Below are positions 51,403 through 59,653 of a DNA stretch of 64,000 nt, one piece after another. The stretch covers positions 1 through 64,000 of the forward strand of contig JAFOCW010000017.1 of NCBI GenBank assembly GCA_017381035.1, given 5' to 3'. Position 1 is the first letter of the stretch; each line of letters opens with the position of its first letter. This DNA comes from Clostridia bacterium (GTDB lineage: Bacteria > Bacillota > Clostridia > Oscillospirales > Acutalibacteraceae). The position numbers and the translations under genes were made by a program. The notes beneath the pieces are model-generated. The model did not search any database. It was not told the origin of the DNA and was given only the letters and a program-made list of their open reading frames with translations.

Positions 51403-52659
51403 CTATTTGCAGAACTGGTAATAAAGCCAGAGCACAGTATAGCGGTCCTTTAAATCTTTACCGTAAAGAACGGCATCGGCAATTTTTTCTTTGCCGTACA
51501 TATTTATAAATGCGTCGAAATCAAGCTCTATTTGGTCGAGCAGATTTTTAATATAATCGAAGCCCGGGCAACCCTTTAGAACCATTTTAATTTGTTCTTT
51601 TTTGTCGGCTACAACCGTGCTATCGTCGGCGGCATAAAGGCCAACCTTGTTTTGAAGGGCAATACATTCGTCGGCCGAGGTGGAATAGATGCGGCGAATT
51701 TCCTTCTGCCAATCTCCCCTGCTTATTTTATTGTTTTCAAGGCCTTTTTCAAGTATCATTTCACGAAGTTTACAGGTAACTGCGGCAGAATACATAACGT
51801 CAATTCCGTGAAGGAAATATTCTTTATTATCTAAAATACCGGTAATTTCGAAGAAGTGGGAAAGGTGGTGTTCGCTACCCGAAGCAGGGCGAGAGTTGCC
51901 AACGTAGGCCATTGCTATACCAACCGCAACAAGAGCTTCCATTAAAGCGCCCACTGCGTCTGCATTGCGTGCAAGTACAGCCTTTGCAAGCGGCTCAACT
52001 TCTTTAACGCAAGACATTGTAAGGTCGTAAACCTCGTCGCAGAAGTATTCATCTTTAATAATACGGGCAAGCTTCCAGTCATTAAGGCAGGAATATTTAC
52101 CTATAATATCGCCGTAGCCCGACTGAAGCATAGGGGTTGGTGCTGTTGCTAAAACTTCGGGCTCTGCAATAATGGCTTTGGGCGGTGCGGCGTTTAAGGT
52201 TACCTTCATACCGCCAAGAATAAGAGCCGAGCCAACCGAAGCGTAGCCGTCCATACTGGGAGCGGTTGCAACTATGTAATAAGGTAAGCCGTTTTTAAAG
52301 CTTACGTATTTACAAAGGTCATTTATAACGCCCGAGCCAACACCAACAATAAGGTCGGTATCATTTTTAACCTTGCTGTCTATTACGTCGATTTGGGTTT
52401 CGTCGGGAATAACGACGTCGGTTTGGTCTTTTAAAACAAGGACTTCGTACACCTTATTGCCAAGTGTTTCGGCAACAGTTTTGCCGCAAACGGCATAGGT
52501 GTTTTTATCGCATACGATAAGTATATTATTGTAGCCGTTACACTTTTCGGGCAGACGGCTTATAGCGCCTTTAGCGATATCTACATAATCTATAGGGCAG
52601 ATATGAGATTTGCCGCAAGAGCAATCTTTAATTCCTTTAAGAAGCTTATTAATGTCCAT
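51403..52659 (-). CDS. sn-Glycerol-1-phosphate dehydrogenase (AraM/EgsA family)
   Basis: 418 residues. Reduces dihydroxyacetone phosphate to sn-glycerol 1-phosphate with NAD(P)H and a divalent metal. Seen: DLIVGVGSGVINDLCKYVS, ATAPSMDGYASVGSALILGGMK, SGYGDIIGKYSCLNDW and GSEHHLSHFFE with metal-binding His. Bacterial members (Bacillus AraM) serve heptaprenylglyceryl phosphate lipids or arabinose-linked metabolism. It is followed by a HAD phosphatase and faces a DeoR regulator. Confidence 0.9.
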   Translation of the reverse strand: MDINKLLKGIKDCSCGKSHICPIDYVDIAKGAISRLPEKCNGYNNILIVCDKNTYAVCGKTVAETLGNKVYEVLVLKDQTDVVIPDETQIDVIDSKVKNDTDLIVGVGSGVINDLCKYVSFKNGLPYYIVATAPSMDGYASVGSALILGGMKVTLNAAPPKAIIAEPEVLATAPTPMLQSGYGDIIGKYSCLNDWKLARIIKDEYFCDEVYDLTMSCVKEVEPLAKAVLARNADAVGALMEALVAVGIAMAYVGNSRPASGSEHHLSHFFEITGILDNKEYFLHGIDVMYSAAVTCKLREMILEKGLENNKISRGDWQKEIRRIYSTSADECIALQNKVGLYAADDSTVVADKKEQIKMVLKGCPGFDYIKNLLDQIELDFDAFINMYGKEKIADAVLYGKDLKDRYTVLWLYYQFCK

Positions 52660-52805
52660 AAATAAAACCTCCGTTGACTTTTATTATTATTGCTATTATA
52701 ATGAAACCGTCAAACAAAATCAATAAAATAAGCAAAAATAGGCGCTTTGATGATGTTTTTTCTAAAAAATCAACCAAAAACGCGCAGTTTTTGTTAGGAG
52801 CTACT

Positions 52806-53552
52806 ATGTTAAGGTACGAAAGAAGCGAAGAAATACTAAATTTACTCAGAGAAAAGCAACAAATGACGGTAAGTGAGCTTTGCAAAATACTCTTCACAAG
52901 CGAATCGAGTATAAGGCGTGACCTTGCACGTCTTGAGGAAAAAGGACTTGTAAAAAGGCATTACGGCGGAGTTGAGCTTTTAAGGACAACTTCCATAATA
53001 CCCTTTTCCGCCCGTTCGCATCATAATATTGAAGCAAAACAAAAAATTGCGGCAAAGGCGGCAGAGCTTGTAAACACCGGAGATATTGTTTTTTTAGACC
53101 AGTCCTCAAGCGCTCTGTTTTTAGCGGCAGAATTAGAACAAAAAAGCGGTATAACAATAGTAACAAACAATACCGAAATATTGTCTTTACTTTCGGCCTC
53201 ACGACTTGACGTTTTTTCTTCGGGCGGTATTCTAAGCACAGATAACCGCAACTGTCTTATGGGTGAGGATGCTCATGCTATTTTCAATAAGATGAGAGCT
53301 GACCTTGTTTTCTTTTCCGCAAAAGCTTTGTCTCAAGAAGGAAAAATATACGACTGCAACAGAAGCGAAGTATGTATAAGACAGACAATGCTTGATAACG
53401 CTGAAAAGAAGGTCTTTCTTTGCGATAGTGAAAAAATCGGAAATTCGGCAGGTTTTCTTCAGTGCGACCTTACTGACGTTGACTTCATTGTTTCGGAAAA
53501 AAGCGTACCGGGCAGATACACAACCGATTTTAAAAACTTAAAGGTGATATAA
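52806..53552 (+). CDS. DeoR/GlpR family transcriptional regulator
   Basis: 248 residues from ATG 52806 after TAGGAG (a longer frame starts at 52674 but runs through the promoter region). N-terminal winged helix: MTVSELCKILFTSESSIRRDLARLEEKGLVKRHYGG. C-terminal sugar-phosphate sensor: GDIVFLDQSSSALFLA, VTNNTEILSLL, DLVFFSAKALSQEGKIYD and CDSEKIG. It is divergent from the glycerol-1-phosphate dehydrogenase and HAD genes and probably controls them. Confidence 0.92.
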   Translation: MLRYERSEEILNLLREKQQMTVSELCKILFTSESSIRRDLARLEEKGLVKRHYGGVELLRTTSIIPFSARSHHNIEAKQKIAAKAAELVNTGDIVFLDQSSSALFLAAELEQKSGITIVTNNTEILSLLSASRLDVFSSGGILSTDNRNCLMGEDAHAIFNKMRADLVFFSAKALSQEGKIYDCNRSEVCIRQTMLDNAEKKVFLCDSEKIGNSAGFLQCDLTDVDFIVSEKSVPGRYTTDFKNLKVI

Positions 53553-53602
53553 CTTTGAAGAATAAAGAAGCCTTGCAACCAAAAACTAATACAAATAAAA
53601 AC

Positions 53603-53628
53603 GCCGTAGCTTTTTGCTACGGCATTTT
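53603..53628. terminator. Terminator between deoR-type and pckG genes
   Basis: 8-bp stem GCCGTAGC / GCTACGGC with flanking A and T runs, between convergent genes. Confidence 0.85.
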
Positions 53629-53640
53629 AGTTTGCTTTAA

Positions 53641-55419
53641 TTATTTAAGAGCAGCTTTAAGGTTGTTAAGCTGTTCACGAAGCTGTGCGGGAAGCTTATC
53701 GCCGAACTTCTTATAGTGTTCTTCGATTTCTTCTGCTTCTTTGGTCCAGATGTCCTTATCTACAGCAAGGATGCTCTTTAAGGTGTCGATATCGAAGTCG
53801 AGGTCGGTAAGGTCGATGTCTTCTGCCTTGGGAACAAAACCGATAGCGGTTTCGTCTGCATCTGCCTTGCCTTCACAACGGTCGATAATCCAGTTAAGAA
53901 CACGCATATTGTCGCCGAAACCGGGCCAAATGAAGTTGCCTTCGTCATCGGTACGGAACCAGTTAACGTTGAATATTTTGGGAGCCTTGTCGCCAAGCTT
54001 TTCACCCATTGCAAGCCAATGTGCGAAGTAGTCGCCCATGTGGTAGCCGCAGAAAGGAAGCATAGCCATGGGGTCGCGACGAACAACGCCTACGGCGCCT
54101 GCAGCAGCAGCAGTGGTTTCAGAAGCCATTGCAGAACCTACGAATACACCGTTAACCCAATCTTTTGATTGGTAAACAAGGGGTGCACACTTAGCACGAC
54201 GGCCGCCGAAGATGATTGCAGAGATGGGAACACCTGCGCCCTTATCGAATTCTTCAGAAATGCAGGGGCAGTTTTCTGCAGGAGCGGTGAAACGGCTGTT
54301 GGGATGTGCAGCACAGGTAGACTTATCTGCCTTGTTGAACTTAGAAGCATCCCAGGGGTTGCCCTTCCAGTCAAGTGCGTTTTCGGGGAGATTCTTATTA
54401 AGACCTTCCCACCAAACAGTGTTGTCGTTCTTATCGAGAGCAACGTTGGTGAAGATGGTGTTTTTCTTGGTGGATTCAAGAGCGTTGAAGTTGGACTTTT
54501 CGTTGGTACCGGGTGCAACGCCGAAGAAACCGTTTTCGGGGTTGATAGCATAAAGACGTCCGTCTTCGCCTATTCTCATCCAGGAGATGTCATCGCCAAC
54601 GGTCCAAATCTTGTAGCCCTTATCTTTAAGATACTTGGGAGGAATGAGCATTGCAAGGTTGGTTTTACCGCAAGCAGAGGGGAATGCAGCAGCAACGTAG
54701 CGAACTTCGCCCTGGGGATTTTCAAGACCTAAGATAAGCATATGCTCTGCCATCCAGCCTTCTTTCCAACCCTGGTAAGAAGCGATACGGAGTGCGAAGC
54801 ACTTTTTACCGAGAAGAACGTTTCCGCCGTAACCCGAGTTAACAGAAATAATGGTGTTATCCTGAGGGAAGTGGCAGATGTAACGCTTTTCGGGGTCAAC
54901 GTCGCAACGGCTGTGGAGACCGCGAACCCAGTCGTTAGAGTCGCCAAGTACGTCCCAAACCTTGTTGTCTACACGGGTCATGATGAGCATGTTGAGAACA
55001 ACGTATACAGAATCGGTAATTTCTACGCCGATTTTAGCGAGAGGAGAACCGATGGGGCCCATGGAGTAAGGAATGATATACATTGTACGGCCCTGATAGC
55101 TGCCGCGAGCGATTTTATAAAGCTTATCGTACATTTCGGCAGGGTCGCACCAGTTGTTTGTGGGGCCTGCTTCTTCTTTAGTGGTTGTACAGATGAAGGT
55201 TCTGTCTTCAACACGAGCAACGTCGTTGGGGTTTGTTCTGTGGAGATAGCAACCGGGAAGCTTTTCCTGGTTGAGCTCTTCGAGTTCGCCAAGACGAACT
55301 GCTTCTGCACGGAGTTCGTCGCGCTGAGCGTCGGTTCCGTCTACCCAAACAACCTTTTCGGGCTGAAGGAGTTCTTTCATTTCTTCGAGCCATTTAAGCA
55401 CGGTAGGGTTCTTTGTCAT
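53641..55419 (-). CDS. pckG: Phosphoenolpyruvate carboxykinase (GTP)
   Basis: 592 residues from ATG 55419 (GGAG upstream); the frame continues to 55467 but inside the leader. Converts oxaloacetate and GTP to PEP, or runs in reverse in fermenting anaerobes. GTP-type signatures: AAFPSACGKTNLAMLIPP (P-loop with the mobile Cys), VGDDISWMR, NPENGFFGVAPGT and FGGRRAKCAPLVYQ. Single gene with its own promoter. Confidence 0.95.
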   Translation of the reverse strand: MTKNPTVLKWLEEMKELLQPEKVVWVDGTDAQRDELRAEAVRLGELEELNQEKLPGCYLHRTNPNDVARVEDRTFICTTTKEEAGPTNNWCDPAEMYDKLYKIARGSYQGRTMYIIPYSMGPIGSPLAKIGVEITDSVYVVLNMLIMTRVDNKVWDVLGDSNDWVRGLHSRCDVDPEKRYICHFPQDNTIISVNSGYGGNVLLGKKCFALRIASYQGWKEGWMAEHMLILGLENPQGEVRYVAAAFPSACGKTNLAMLIPPKYLKDKGYKIWTVGDDISWMRIGEDGRLYAINPENGFFGVAPGTNEKSNFNALESTKKNTIFTNVALDKNDNTVWWEGLNKNLPENALDWKGNPWDASKFNKADKSTCAAHPNSRFTAPAENCPCISEEFDKGAGVPISAIIFGGRRAKCAPLVYQSKDWVNGVFVGSAMASETTAAAAGAVGVVRRDPMAMLPFCGYHMGDYFAHWLAMGEKLGDKAPKIFNVNWFRTDDEGNFIWPGFGDNMRVLNWIIDRCEGKADADETAIGFVPKAEDIDLTDLDFDIDTLKSILAVDKDIWTKEAEEIEEHYKKFGDKLPAQLREQLNNLKAALK

Positions 55420-55473
55420 TTTAAATTCTCCTTTTGTATTGTCTTCTTGCGAAGACCAATTTTTCACAAATAC

Positions 55474-55502
55474 ATTATATTCGGTTTTGTAAAGAAAATC
55501 AA
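55474..55502 (-). promoter_or_regulatory. Sigma-A promoter for pckG
   Basis: On the minus strand: TTGATT, 17 bases, TATAAT. The leader holds a small hairpin GTCTTC-TTGC-GAAGAC before the ribosome site. Confidence 0.8.
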
Positions 55503-55574
55503 GTATAAAAAATTATATTTTTATTATTTTTTATTAAATTATTCATTTAAAAAAGCCAACGAGCAATCCGTCGG

Positions 55575-56048
55575 CTAAATATTTATTAAAATTGGCATTA
55601 TTCCGTTTTCTTCAATATCTATAACGGCATACCCTGTATTCCCTTCCCTTGCGCTGCTAAGTGAGCCGGGATTCACAAAATGGACGCCGTCTGCATATTC
55701 TTTAGTAGCAACGTGGGTGTGGCCGTAAAGCACAATGTCGGCTTTTTCAAGCAGTGCCGCTTTTTTGAGTCCACCTATTCCGCCTTTTACCGACAGATGA
55801 TGCCCGTGAGTAAAGAAAATCTTTTTGCCGCCAAGCACTACAGTATCGGCTGACTTTAAGGTGGAAGCGTAGTCGCAGTTGCCGCTTACTATATGAAAGG
55901 TGCGGTCGGGGTAAATGAAGGGGTAGTCTTCAATATCGCGCACACAGTCGCCTAAAAAGAAAATATGCTTTGCCGTAGGCTGTGCTTCTATAGCCTTTTC
56001 TATTTGACTTGTGCGTCCGTGGGAATCTGAAATTACAAGTATTCTCAT
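55575..56048 (-). CDS. yfcE: YfcE/MJ0936 family phosphodiesterase
   Basis: 157 residues from ATG 56048 after AAAGGAC. Calcineurin-like ligands: VISDSHGR, FFLGDCVRD, VSGNCDYAST, FFTHGHHLSV and YGHTHVA. Family members hydrolyse phosphodiesters in vitro; cellular substrate unknown. Divergent from the small-gene trio at 56118. Confidence 0.9.
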   Translation of the reverse strand: MRILVISDSHGRTSQIEKAIEAQPTAKHIFFLGDCVRDIEDYPFIYPDRTFHIVSGNCDYASTLKSADTVVLGGKKIFFTHGHHLSVKGGIGGLKKAALLEKADIVLYGHTHVATKEYADGVHFVNPGSLSSAREGNTGYAVIDIEENGIMPILINI

Positions 56049-56117
56049 AATTTGTCCTTTCATAAATAGGCTTAATTTCATATATAAATATAATACAGCA
56101 TTTCGGGGGTGAAAGCA

Positions 56118-56324
56118 ATGAACAAAAACTTTTCAGGTAAAAATATAAGCGGCGAAATGAAAAACGCAATAAAAAACGCAGACACCGCTTCTCTTATGTC
56201 TTCTTTAAGCGCCGAAGACAAAAAAGTATTAGATACACTTTTAAATGATGACGCAAGGCGCCAAGAATTTTTGTCTTCGCCCGAAGCTAAGGCCATAATT
56301 TCGGCGCTGTTTAAAGGCAGGTAG
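56118..56324 (+). CDS. Small hypothetical protein
   Basis: 68 residues after GGGGGTG. Helical and charged: NFSGKNISGEMKNAIKNADT, SAEDKKVLDTLLNDDARRQEFLSSPEAKAIISALFKG. I do not recognise a family. It is the first of three short genes spaced 4 and 14 bases apart, which are clearly cotranscribed. Confidence 0.75.
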   Translation: MNKNFSGKNISGEMKNAIKNADTASLMSSLSAEDKKVLDTLLNDDARRQEFLSSPEAKAIISALFKGR

Positions 56325-56328
56325 GACT

Positions 56329-56658
56329 ATGGACGATATAAGCGAAAAGCTCTCTGCCCTGCTTTCTGACCCCGACGGAATGGAAAGAATTAAAAGTATG
56401 GCGCAAAATCTGCTTGGCAATAAGCCCGAACCGCAGGAAGCCCCTAATGTAAACGACCTTGATATTGATATTGGTGCGCTTACCGGAATTCTTAAAAAAA
56501 TGAAGGGCACGGGCGCAAACGATTCAAGAATTAACCTTTTGCTTGCCTTAAAGCCAAACCTTTCGCCCGAAAAGCAAGCAAGGGTAGACAGCGCTATAAA
56601 AATATTGAAGCTCATTGAATTTGCGCCCATTCTTAAAGATATGGGCTTATTCAGTTAA
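56329..56658 (+). CDS. Small hypothetical protein
   Basis: 109 residues. Starts DDISEKLSALLSDPDGMERIKSMAQ, a segment that echoes the end of the preceding protein (short helix pairs around a 'LLSDP' turn). It is followed by an acidic linker and a helical C-terminus RINLLLALKPNLSPEKQARVDSAIKILKL. No domain is recognised. It starts 4 bases after the preceding stop. Small proteins with this layout occur near sporulation genes in Clostridia, but that is a weak memory-based link. Confidence 0.75.
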   Translation: MDDISEKLSALLSDPDGMERIKSMAQNLLGNKPEPQEAPNVNDLDIDIGALTGILKKMKGTGANDSRINLLLALKPNLSPEKQARVDSAIKILKLIEFAPILKDMGLFS

Positions 56659-56672
56659 GTTGGTGAACAGTT

Positions 56673-56996
56673 ATGGCCGATATGACAAAAGAAGAATTCA
56701 AAAGACAAAAAAGCGATGCCGAAAGAAGAATATTAGAACTTTACAGGGGGCAGAACTTGCCCCCTTTTCCCGATTTTGTCAGTGTACCCAAAAGCATGGA
56801 AGAAGAGAAAAAAGAACCGCCAAAAAAGGAAATGAAACCGCAGGCTGCTACCACAAACAATATATTCAAATTTTTAAATTTTTCGGAGCTTTTAAAATCG
56901 CCCGATGCGCTTTTAATTTTGGGGCTTATTTTTCTGCTTATGAGCGATAACGCCGACGAAAAACTTATTTTAGCGCTTGTTTTTATTATGCTTTAA
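56673..56996 (+). CDS. Small protein with C-terminal membrane hairpin
   Basis: 107 residues. The N-terminus is charged (TKEEFKRQKSDAERRILELYRG); then comes a Lys/Pro-rich linker and a hydrophobic end with two short segments (ALLILGLIFLLMS and LILALVFIML) split by an acidic NADE turn. It probably sits in the membrane as a tail anchor or hairpin. Third gene of the trio; it may carry the other two to the membrane. Confidence 0.72.
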   Translation: MADMTKEEFKRQKSDAERRILELYRGQNLPPFPDFVSVPKSMEEEKKEPPKKEMKPQAATTNNIFKFLNFSELLKSPDALLILGLIFLLMSDNADEKLILALVFIML

Positions 56997-57080
56997 CAAA
57001 GGAAAAATGGTTACAAAATTTTAATTTTTACGACAAAAAATTTGATTATGTAAACCATAACAACCTGAAAGTTGTTAACG

Positions 57081-57170
57081 TTATTAACCGAGTTATTAAC
57101 ATTTTTAGGGGTTATTTCATTGATTTTAAGCCAAAATCGCTTCTTAAATTGTGAATAACTCGGTTAATAA
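57081..57170. promoter_or_regulatory. Long inverted repeat upstream of the DUF4358 lipoprotein gene
   Basis: Arms TTATTAACCGAGTTATTAAC (57081-57100) and its complement at 57151-57170 match at 19 of 20 positions, 50 bases apart. The right arm contains TTATTCACA on the minus strand, which fits the DnaA-box consensus. Extra TTATTAAC-like copies flank the left arm. The gene-free interval 56997-57328 shows nothing else except AT-rich DNA and a TATAAT near 57285. Confidence 0.65.
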
Positions 57171-57328
57171 ACTGAATATCTGAAACATAGTTCCATAACA
57201 AAAATAAAACTTTATGTAAATCTGTCCCCTTTGAAAAAAATCTTGATTTTTTATTTTTTCATTTACTATTACAAAAAAATGATGTATAATGCTTGTGGTT
57301 TGTATAAAATGTACAAGGACGTGTTCTT

Positions 57329-57805
57329 TTGAAGATTATCAGCACAGTTTTATCGCTTGCTTTGTGCCTTTTAATTTTGGCAGGCTGCGGTAACACCGAA
57401 GCGCCGAATGCTAACGAAATTGCAAACACAATTAAAACCTATTCGGCAGAAACTGTAAATTGGACATCGCTCGACAAAACCAGCTTCGAGCCATACTTTG
57501 GAATTAAAGATAGCGGTGTTTCACAGTTTTGCGGTTTTATTAACAACAGCGAAGAAAAATTCGATATGATTGCCGTATTCACATACGATAACGACGAAAC
57601 CCGTCAAACTGTATTAGACGGTATCTATTCCCTTTCAAGACAAATGAGCGAAAACTACAGAATTGCAAACGCAAACGAAGCCACAAAAATTACCGAGCCG
57701 CTTATTGCAGAGCTTGATAATACCATTATTGTTTGTATAATGGACACGCCAAGTAAGGCTCTCAATTATATTGAAAACGAGCTTAAGGCAACAATAATTT
57801 CGTAG
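57329..57805 (+). CDS. DUF4358 lipoprotein
   Basis: 158 residues from a TTG after AAGGACGTG. Lipoprotein signal with lipobox LAGC. The mature domain (SLDKTSFEPYFGIKDSGVSQFCGFIN, then FDMIAVFTYDNDETRQTVLDGI) matches DUF4358, small outer-face proteins of clostridia of unknown role. Distant sister of the lipoprotein at 35256. A terminator follows. Confidence 0.82.
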   Translation: MKIISTVLSLALCLLILAGCGNTEAPNANEIANTIKTYSAETVNWTSLDKTSFEPYFGIKDSGVSQFCGFINNSEEKFDMIAVFTYDNDETRQTVLDGIYSLSRQMSENYRIANANEATKITEPLIAELDNTIIVCIMDTPSKALNYIENELKATIIS

Positions 57806-57811
57806 AATAAC

Positions 57812-57840
57812 AAAAGAGGAGGCAGTGCCTTCTCTTTTTT
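57812..57840 (+). terminator. Terminator after the DUF4358 gene
   Basis: 12-bp stem AAAAGAGGAGGC / GCCTTCTCTTTT with an AGT loop and T6. Confidence 0.9.
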
Positions 57841-57883
57841 ATTTTACAGAATTAAGCAAATGCTTGTGAAATCTCCCATAAAA

Positions 57884-57929
57884 AACACATTATGTCAAAA
57901 ACTGCTTTAACTTAAAAAGATAATGTGTT
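57884..57929. promoter_or_regulatory. Inverted repeat at the NERD gene promoter
   Basis: AACACATTAT (57884-57893) and ATAATGTGTT (57920-57929), a perfect 10-bp pair 26 bases apart, 33 bases before the ATG; a candidate operator. Confidence 0.55.
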
Positions 57930-57961
57930 AAAATATTAAAAAACTGTGTTTTGGAGTATTT

Positions 57962-58711
57962 ATGGCTAGGGTAATTAAAAAAGAAAGCGCTTTAAAGGCA
58001 GACTTTTTAAGGCAAAAAAAGAATGTTAAAAAGGCCGCACTCACGGCTTGTGTTTTTGTGTTGGCGGCCGTACTTGGCAATATGCTTATGCGCATAGACC
58101 TTCTTTACTACGTGGGTCTTGCATTTATTTTTGTTTCGGCGGTGGGCTTTATAGCTTGCTGCGGCTATACATCGCTTAAGCAAAACACAATCGCATCGCT
58201 AAAGCAGGGCGTAGACGGTGAAGATATTACTGCTGATATTTTAAAAAACGGTCTTGACGACGGTTATACGGTATTTCAAAACTCGGTTATAACCTATGAC
58301 GGCAAAAAAAGCGAGCTTGACCTAATTGTTGTGGGCAAAAACGGAGTTTTTGTTATTGAAGCCAAAAACCGAAACGGCAGAATAACAGGTAGCTATACCA
58401 AAGAAAAATGGGTACAGCACAAGGTTGGCGCTAAGGGCGGCGAGTATTCGGCCGATTTTTACAGCCCCGTAAAGCAGGTAGCTACCCACGTTTTCAGGCT
58501 TGCAGGTTTTTTAAGGCAAAATTCAGCGCCGGCTTTTATTAATGGAATAGTTTATTTTGCAGGTGAAAACACTCGGCTTGAAATTTCGGGCGAAGCCGAC
58601 AAAACACCCGTTTTACAGGGCGAAAAGAATTTAATAAGGTACATTAAGAAAACTGAAAACACACTTTCTTCGGATGTCGCCGAAAGAATTTATGAACTGT
58701 TAAAAAAATAG
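57962..58711 (+). CDS. Membrane-anchored NERD (nuclease-related) domain protein
   Basis: 249 residues. Two N-terminal membrane helices (AALTACVFVLAAVLGNML and LLYYVGLAFIFVSAVGFIA) precede a NERD domain. That domain contains GVDGEDITADILKNGL, SELDLIVVGKNGVFVIEAKNRNG (the D ... E-x-K nuclease-like core), and a C-terminal strand/helix part. NERD proteins are presumed nucleases or DNA-processing factors. Single gene. Confidence 0.88.
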   Translation: MARVIKKESALKADFLRQKKNVKKAALTACVFVLAAVLGNMLMRIDLLYYVGLAFIFVSAVGFIACCGYTSLKQNTIASLKQGVDGEDITADILKNGLDDGYTVFQNSVITYDGKKSELDLIVVGKNGVFVIEAKNRNGRITGSYTKEKWVQHKVGAKGGEYSADFYSPVKQVATHVFRLAGFLRQNSAPAFINGIVYFAGENTRLEISGEADKTPVLQGEKNLIRYIKKTENTLSSDVAERIYELLKK

Positions 58712-58737
58712 AACGCTCTGTTTGGAGCGTTCTTTTT
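58710..58737. terminator. Terminator between the NERD and araC-type genes
   Basis: 9-bp stem AGAACGCTC / GAGCGTTCT followed by T7; shared by convergent genes. Confidence 0.88.
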
Positions 58738-59508
58738 TTAGAACATAATTTCTGTTTTACGGTATTTTTTTGGGGTTGTTCCGACAATGCTGTAAAACTT
58801 TTTATAAAAATAGGGTGTGTCGTAAAAGCCGGTTTGTTCGGCTATGGCATCTATTGACATATCGCTTGTAAGAAGCAGACGTTTTGCCGTTTCAATTCTT
58901 CTTTGACAGCGCCAGTCTGCCGGTGAAAAGCCGGTGGCATCCTTAAACTTTTTTCTAAATCCGCTTGGACTTATTTTAAGCTCTTCGGCAATTTCTTCAA
59001 TCGATTTTTCGTTAGATTTAAGCAAGACCTTTGCCCTTGCAACAAGCTTGGTTTCGGCAGAGTGTCTTTTGCTTAAATAATCGGTAAAAACAACGTGCAT
59101 ACACAGGTTAAAATAGGCCTGTTTCAAATAAAGCGATTCTTCTTCGTTTTCAAGGTCGCACAGCCGTTTAAGCGCCGTTTCAAACTGCAAGGTTTTATCG
59201 TGCGAATTGTAAAATGGCGGTATTGGGAAAACTTGGCCTTCTTCTAAATCGAAATTTACAAGAAGTGTTTGCACTTCCCCTTTATTTATATGAAAACGGG
59301 CTTTATAAAGACTGTTTTTAGGCAGATAAATAAACTCGCCTTGGCTAAGCGTAATGGTTCTATCGTTTAAAATATAGTCTACCCCACCCTTAACAACGGC
59401 CAAGAGGCCGTGGGTTGAGCGCGGCATTTCAAGAAAACTGAATTCATTTTGGGTCCAGGTCCATTTTACAGTGCCGATGTTTTTAAAGTTAAGCGGTTTT
59501 GCAAACAT
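58738..59508 (-). CDS. AraC family transcriptional regulator
   Basis: 256 residues from ATG 59508 after GGGGTGAT (a longer frame reaches 59574). N-terminal cupin-like sensor with ILNDRTITLSQGEFIYLPKNS, a helical linker, and two C-terminal helix-turn-helix units: SIEEIAEELKISPSGFRKKFKDATGFSPADW and SIDAIAEQTGFYDTPYFYKKFYSIVGTTPKKYR. Probably senses a sugar. Divergent from the GH3 gene and likely its regulator. Confidence 0.92.
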   Translation of the reverse strand: MFAKPLNFKNIGTVKWTWTQNEFSFLEMPRSTHGLLAVVKGGVDYILNDRTITLSQGEFIYLPKNSLYKARFHINKGEVQTLLVNFDLEEGQVFPIPPFYNSHDKTLQFETALKRLCDLENEEESLYLKQAYFNLCMHVVFTDYLSKRHSAETKLVARAKVLLKSNEKSIEEIAEELKISPSGFRKKFKDATGFSPADWRCQRRIETAKRLLLTSDMSIDAIAEQTGFYDTPYFYKKFYSIVGTTPKKYRKTEIMF

Positions 59509-59653
59509 TGTATCACCCCGAAAATTATTATATAACATTTTAGCGAAAAATACAAGAAACAATCGTTTTACCAATAGTAAAAAACTATTTTATATTTTAT
59601 CATATAATAAATGCTTTGCTCAAAACTACATTTTAAGAAAGAAAGGTGTAAAA

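Noticed and set aside
52674..52805. Extended start for the DeoR regulator
   Set aside because: The stretch would cover the divergent promoter region; the TAGGAG-ATG at 52806 gives the standard DeoR N-terminus.
53738..55578. Long plus-strand open frames opposite pckG
   Set aside because: They are antisense shadows of a highly codon-biased gene, without ribosome sites or family similarity.
57151..57159. Chromosomal replication origin
   Set aside because: A single DnaA-box-like site and no dnaA, dnaN or DnaA-box cluster nearby.
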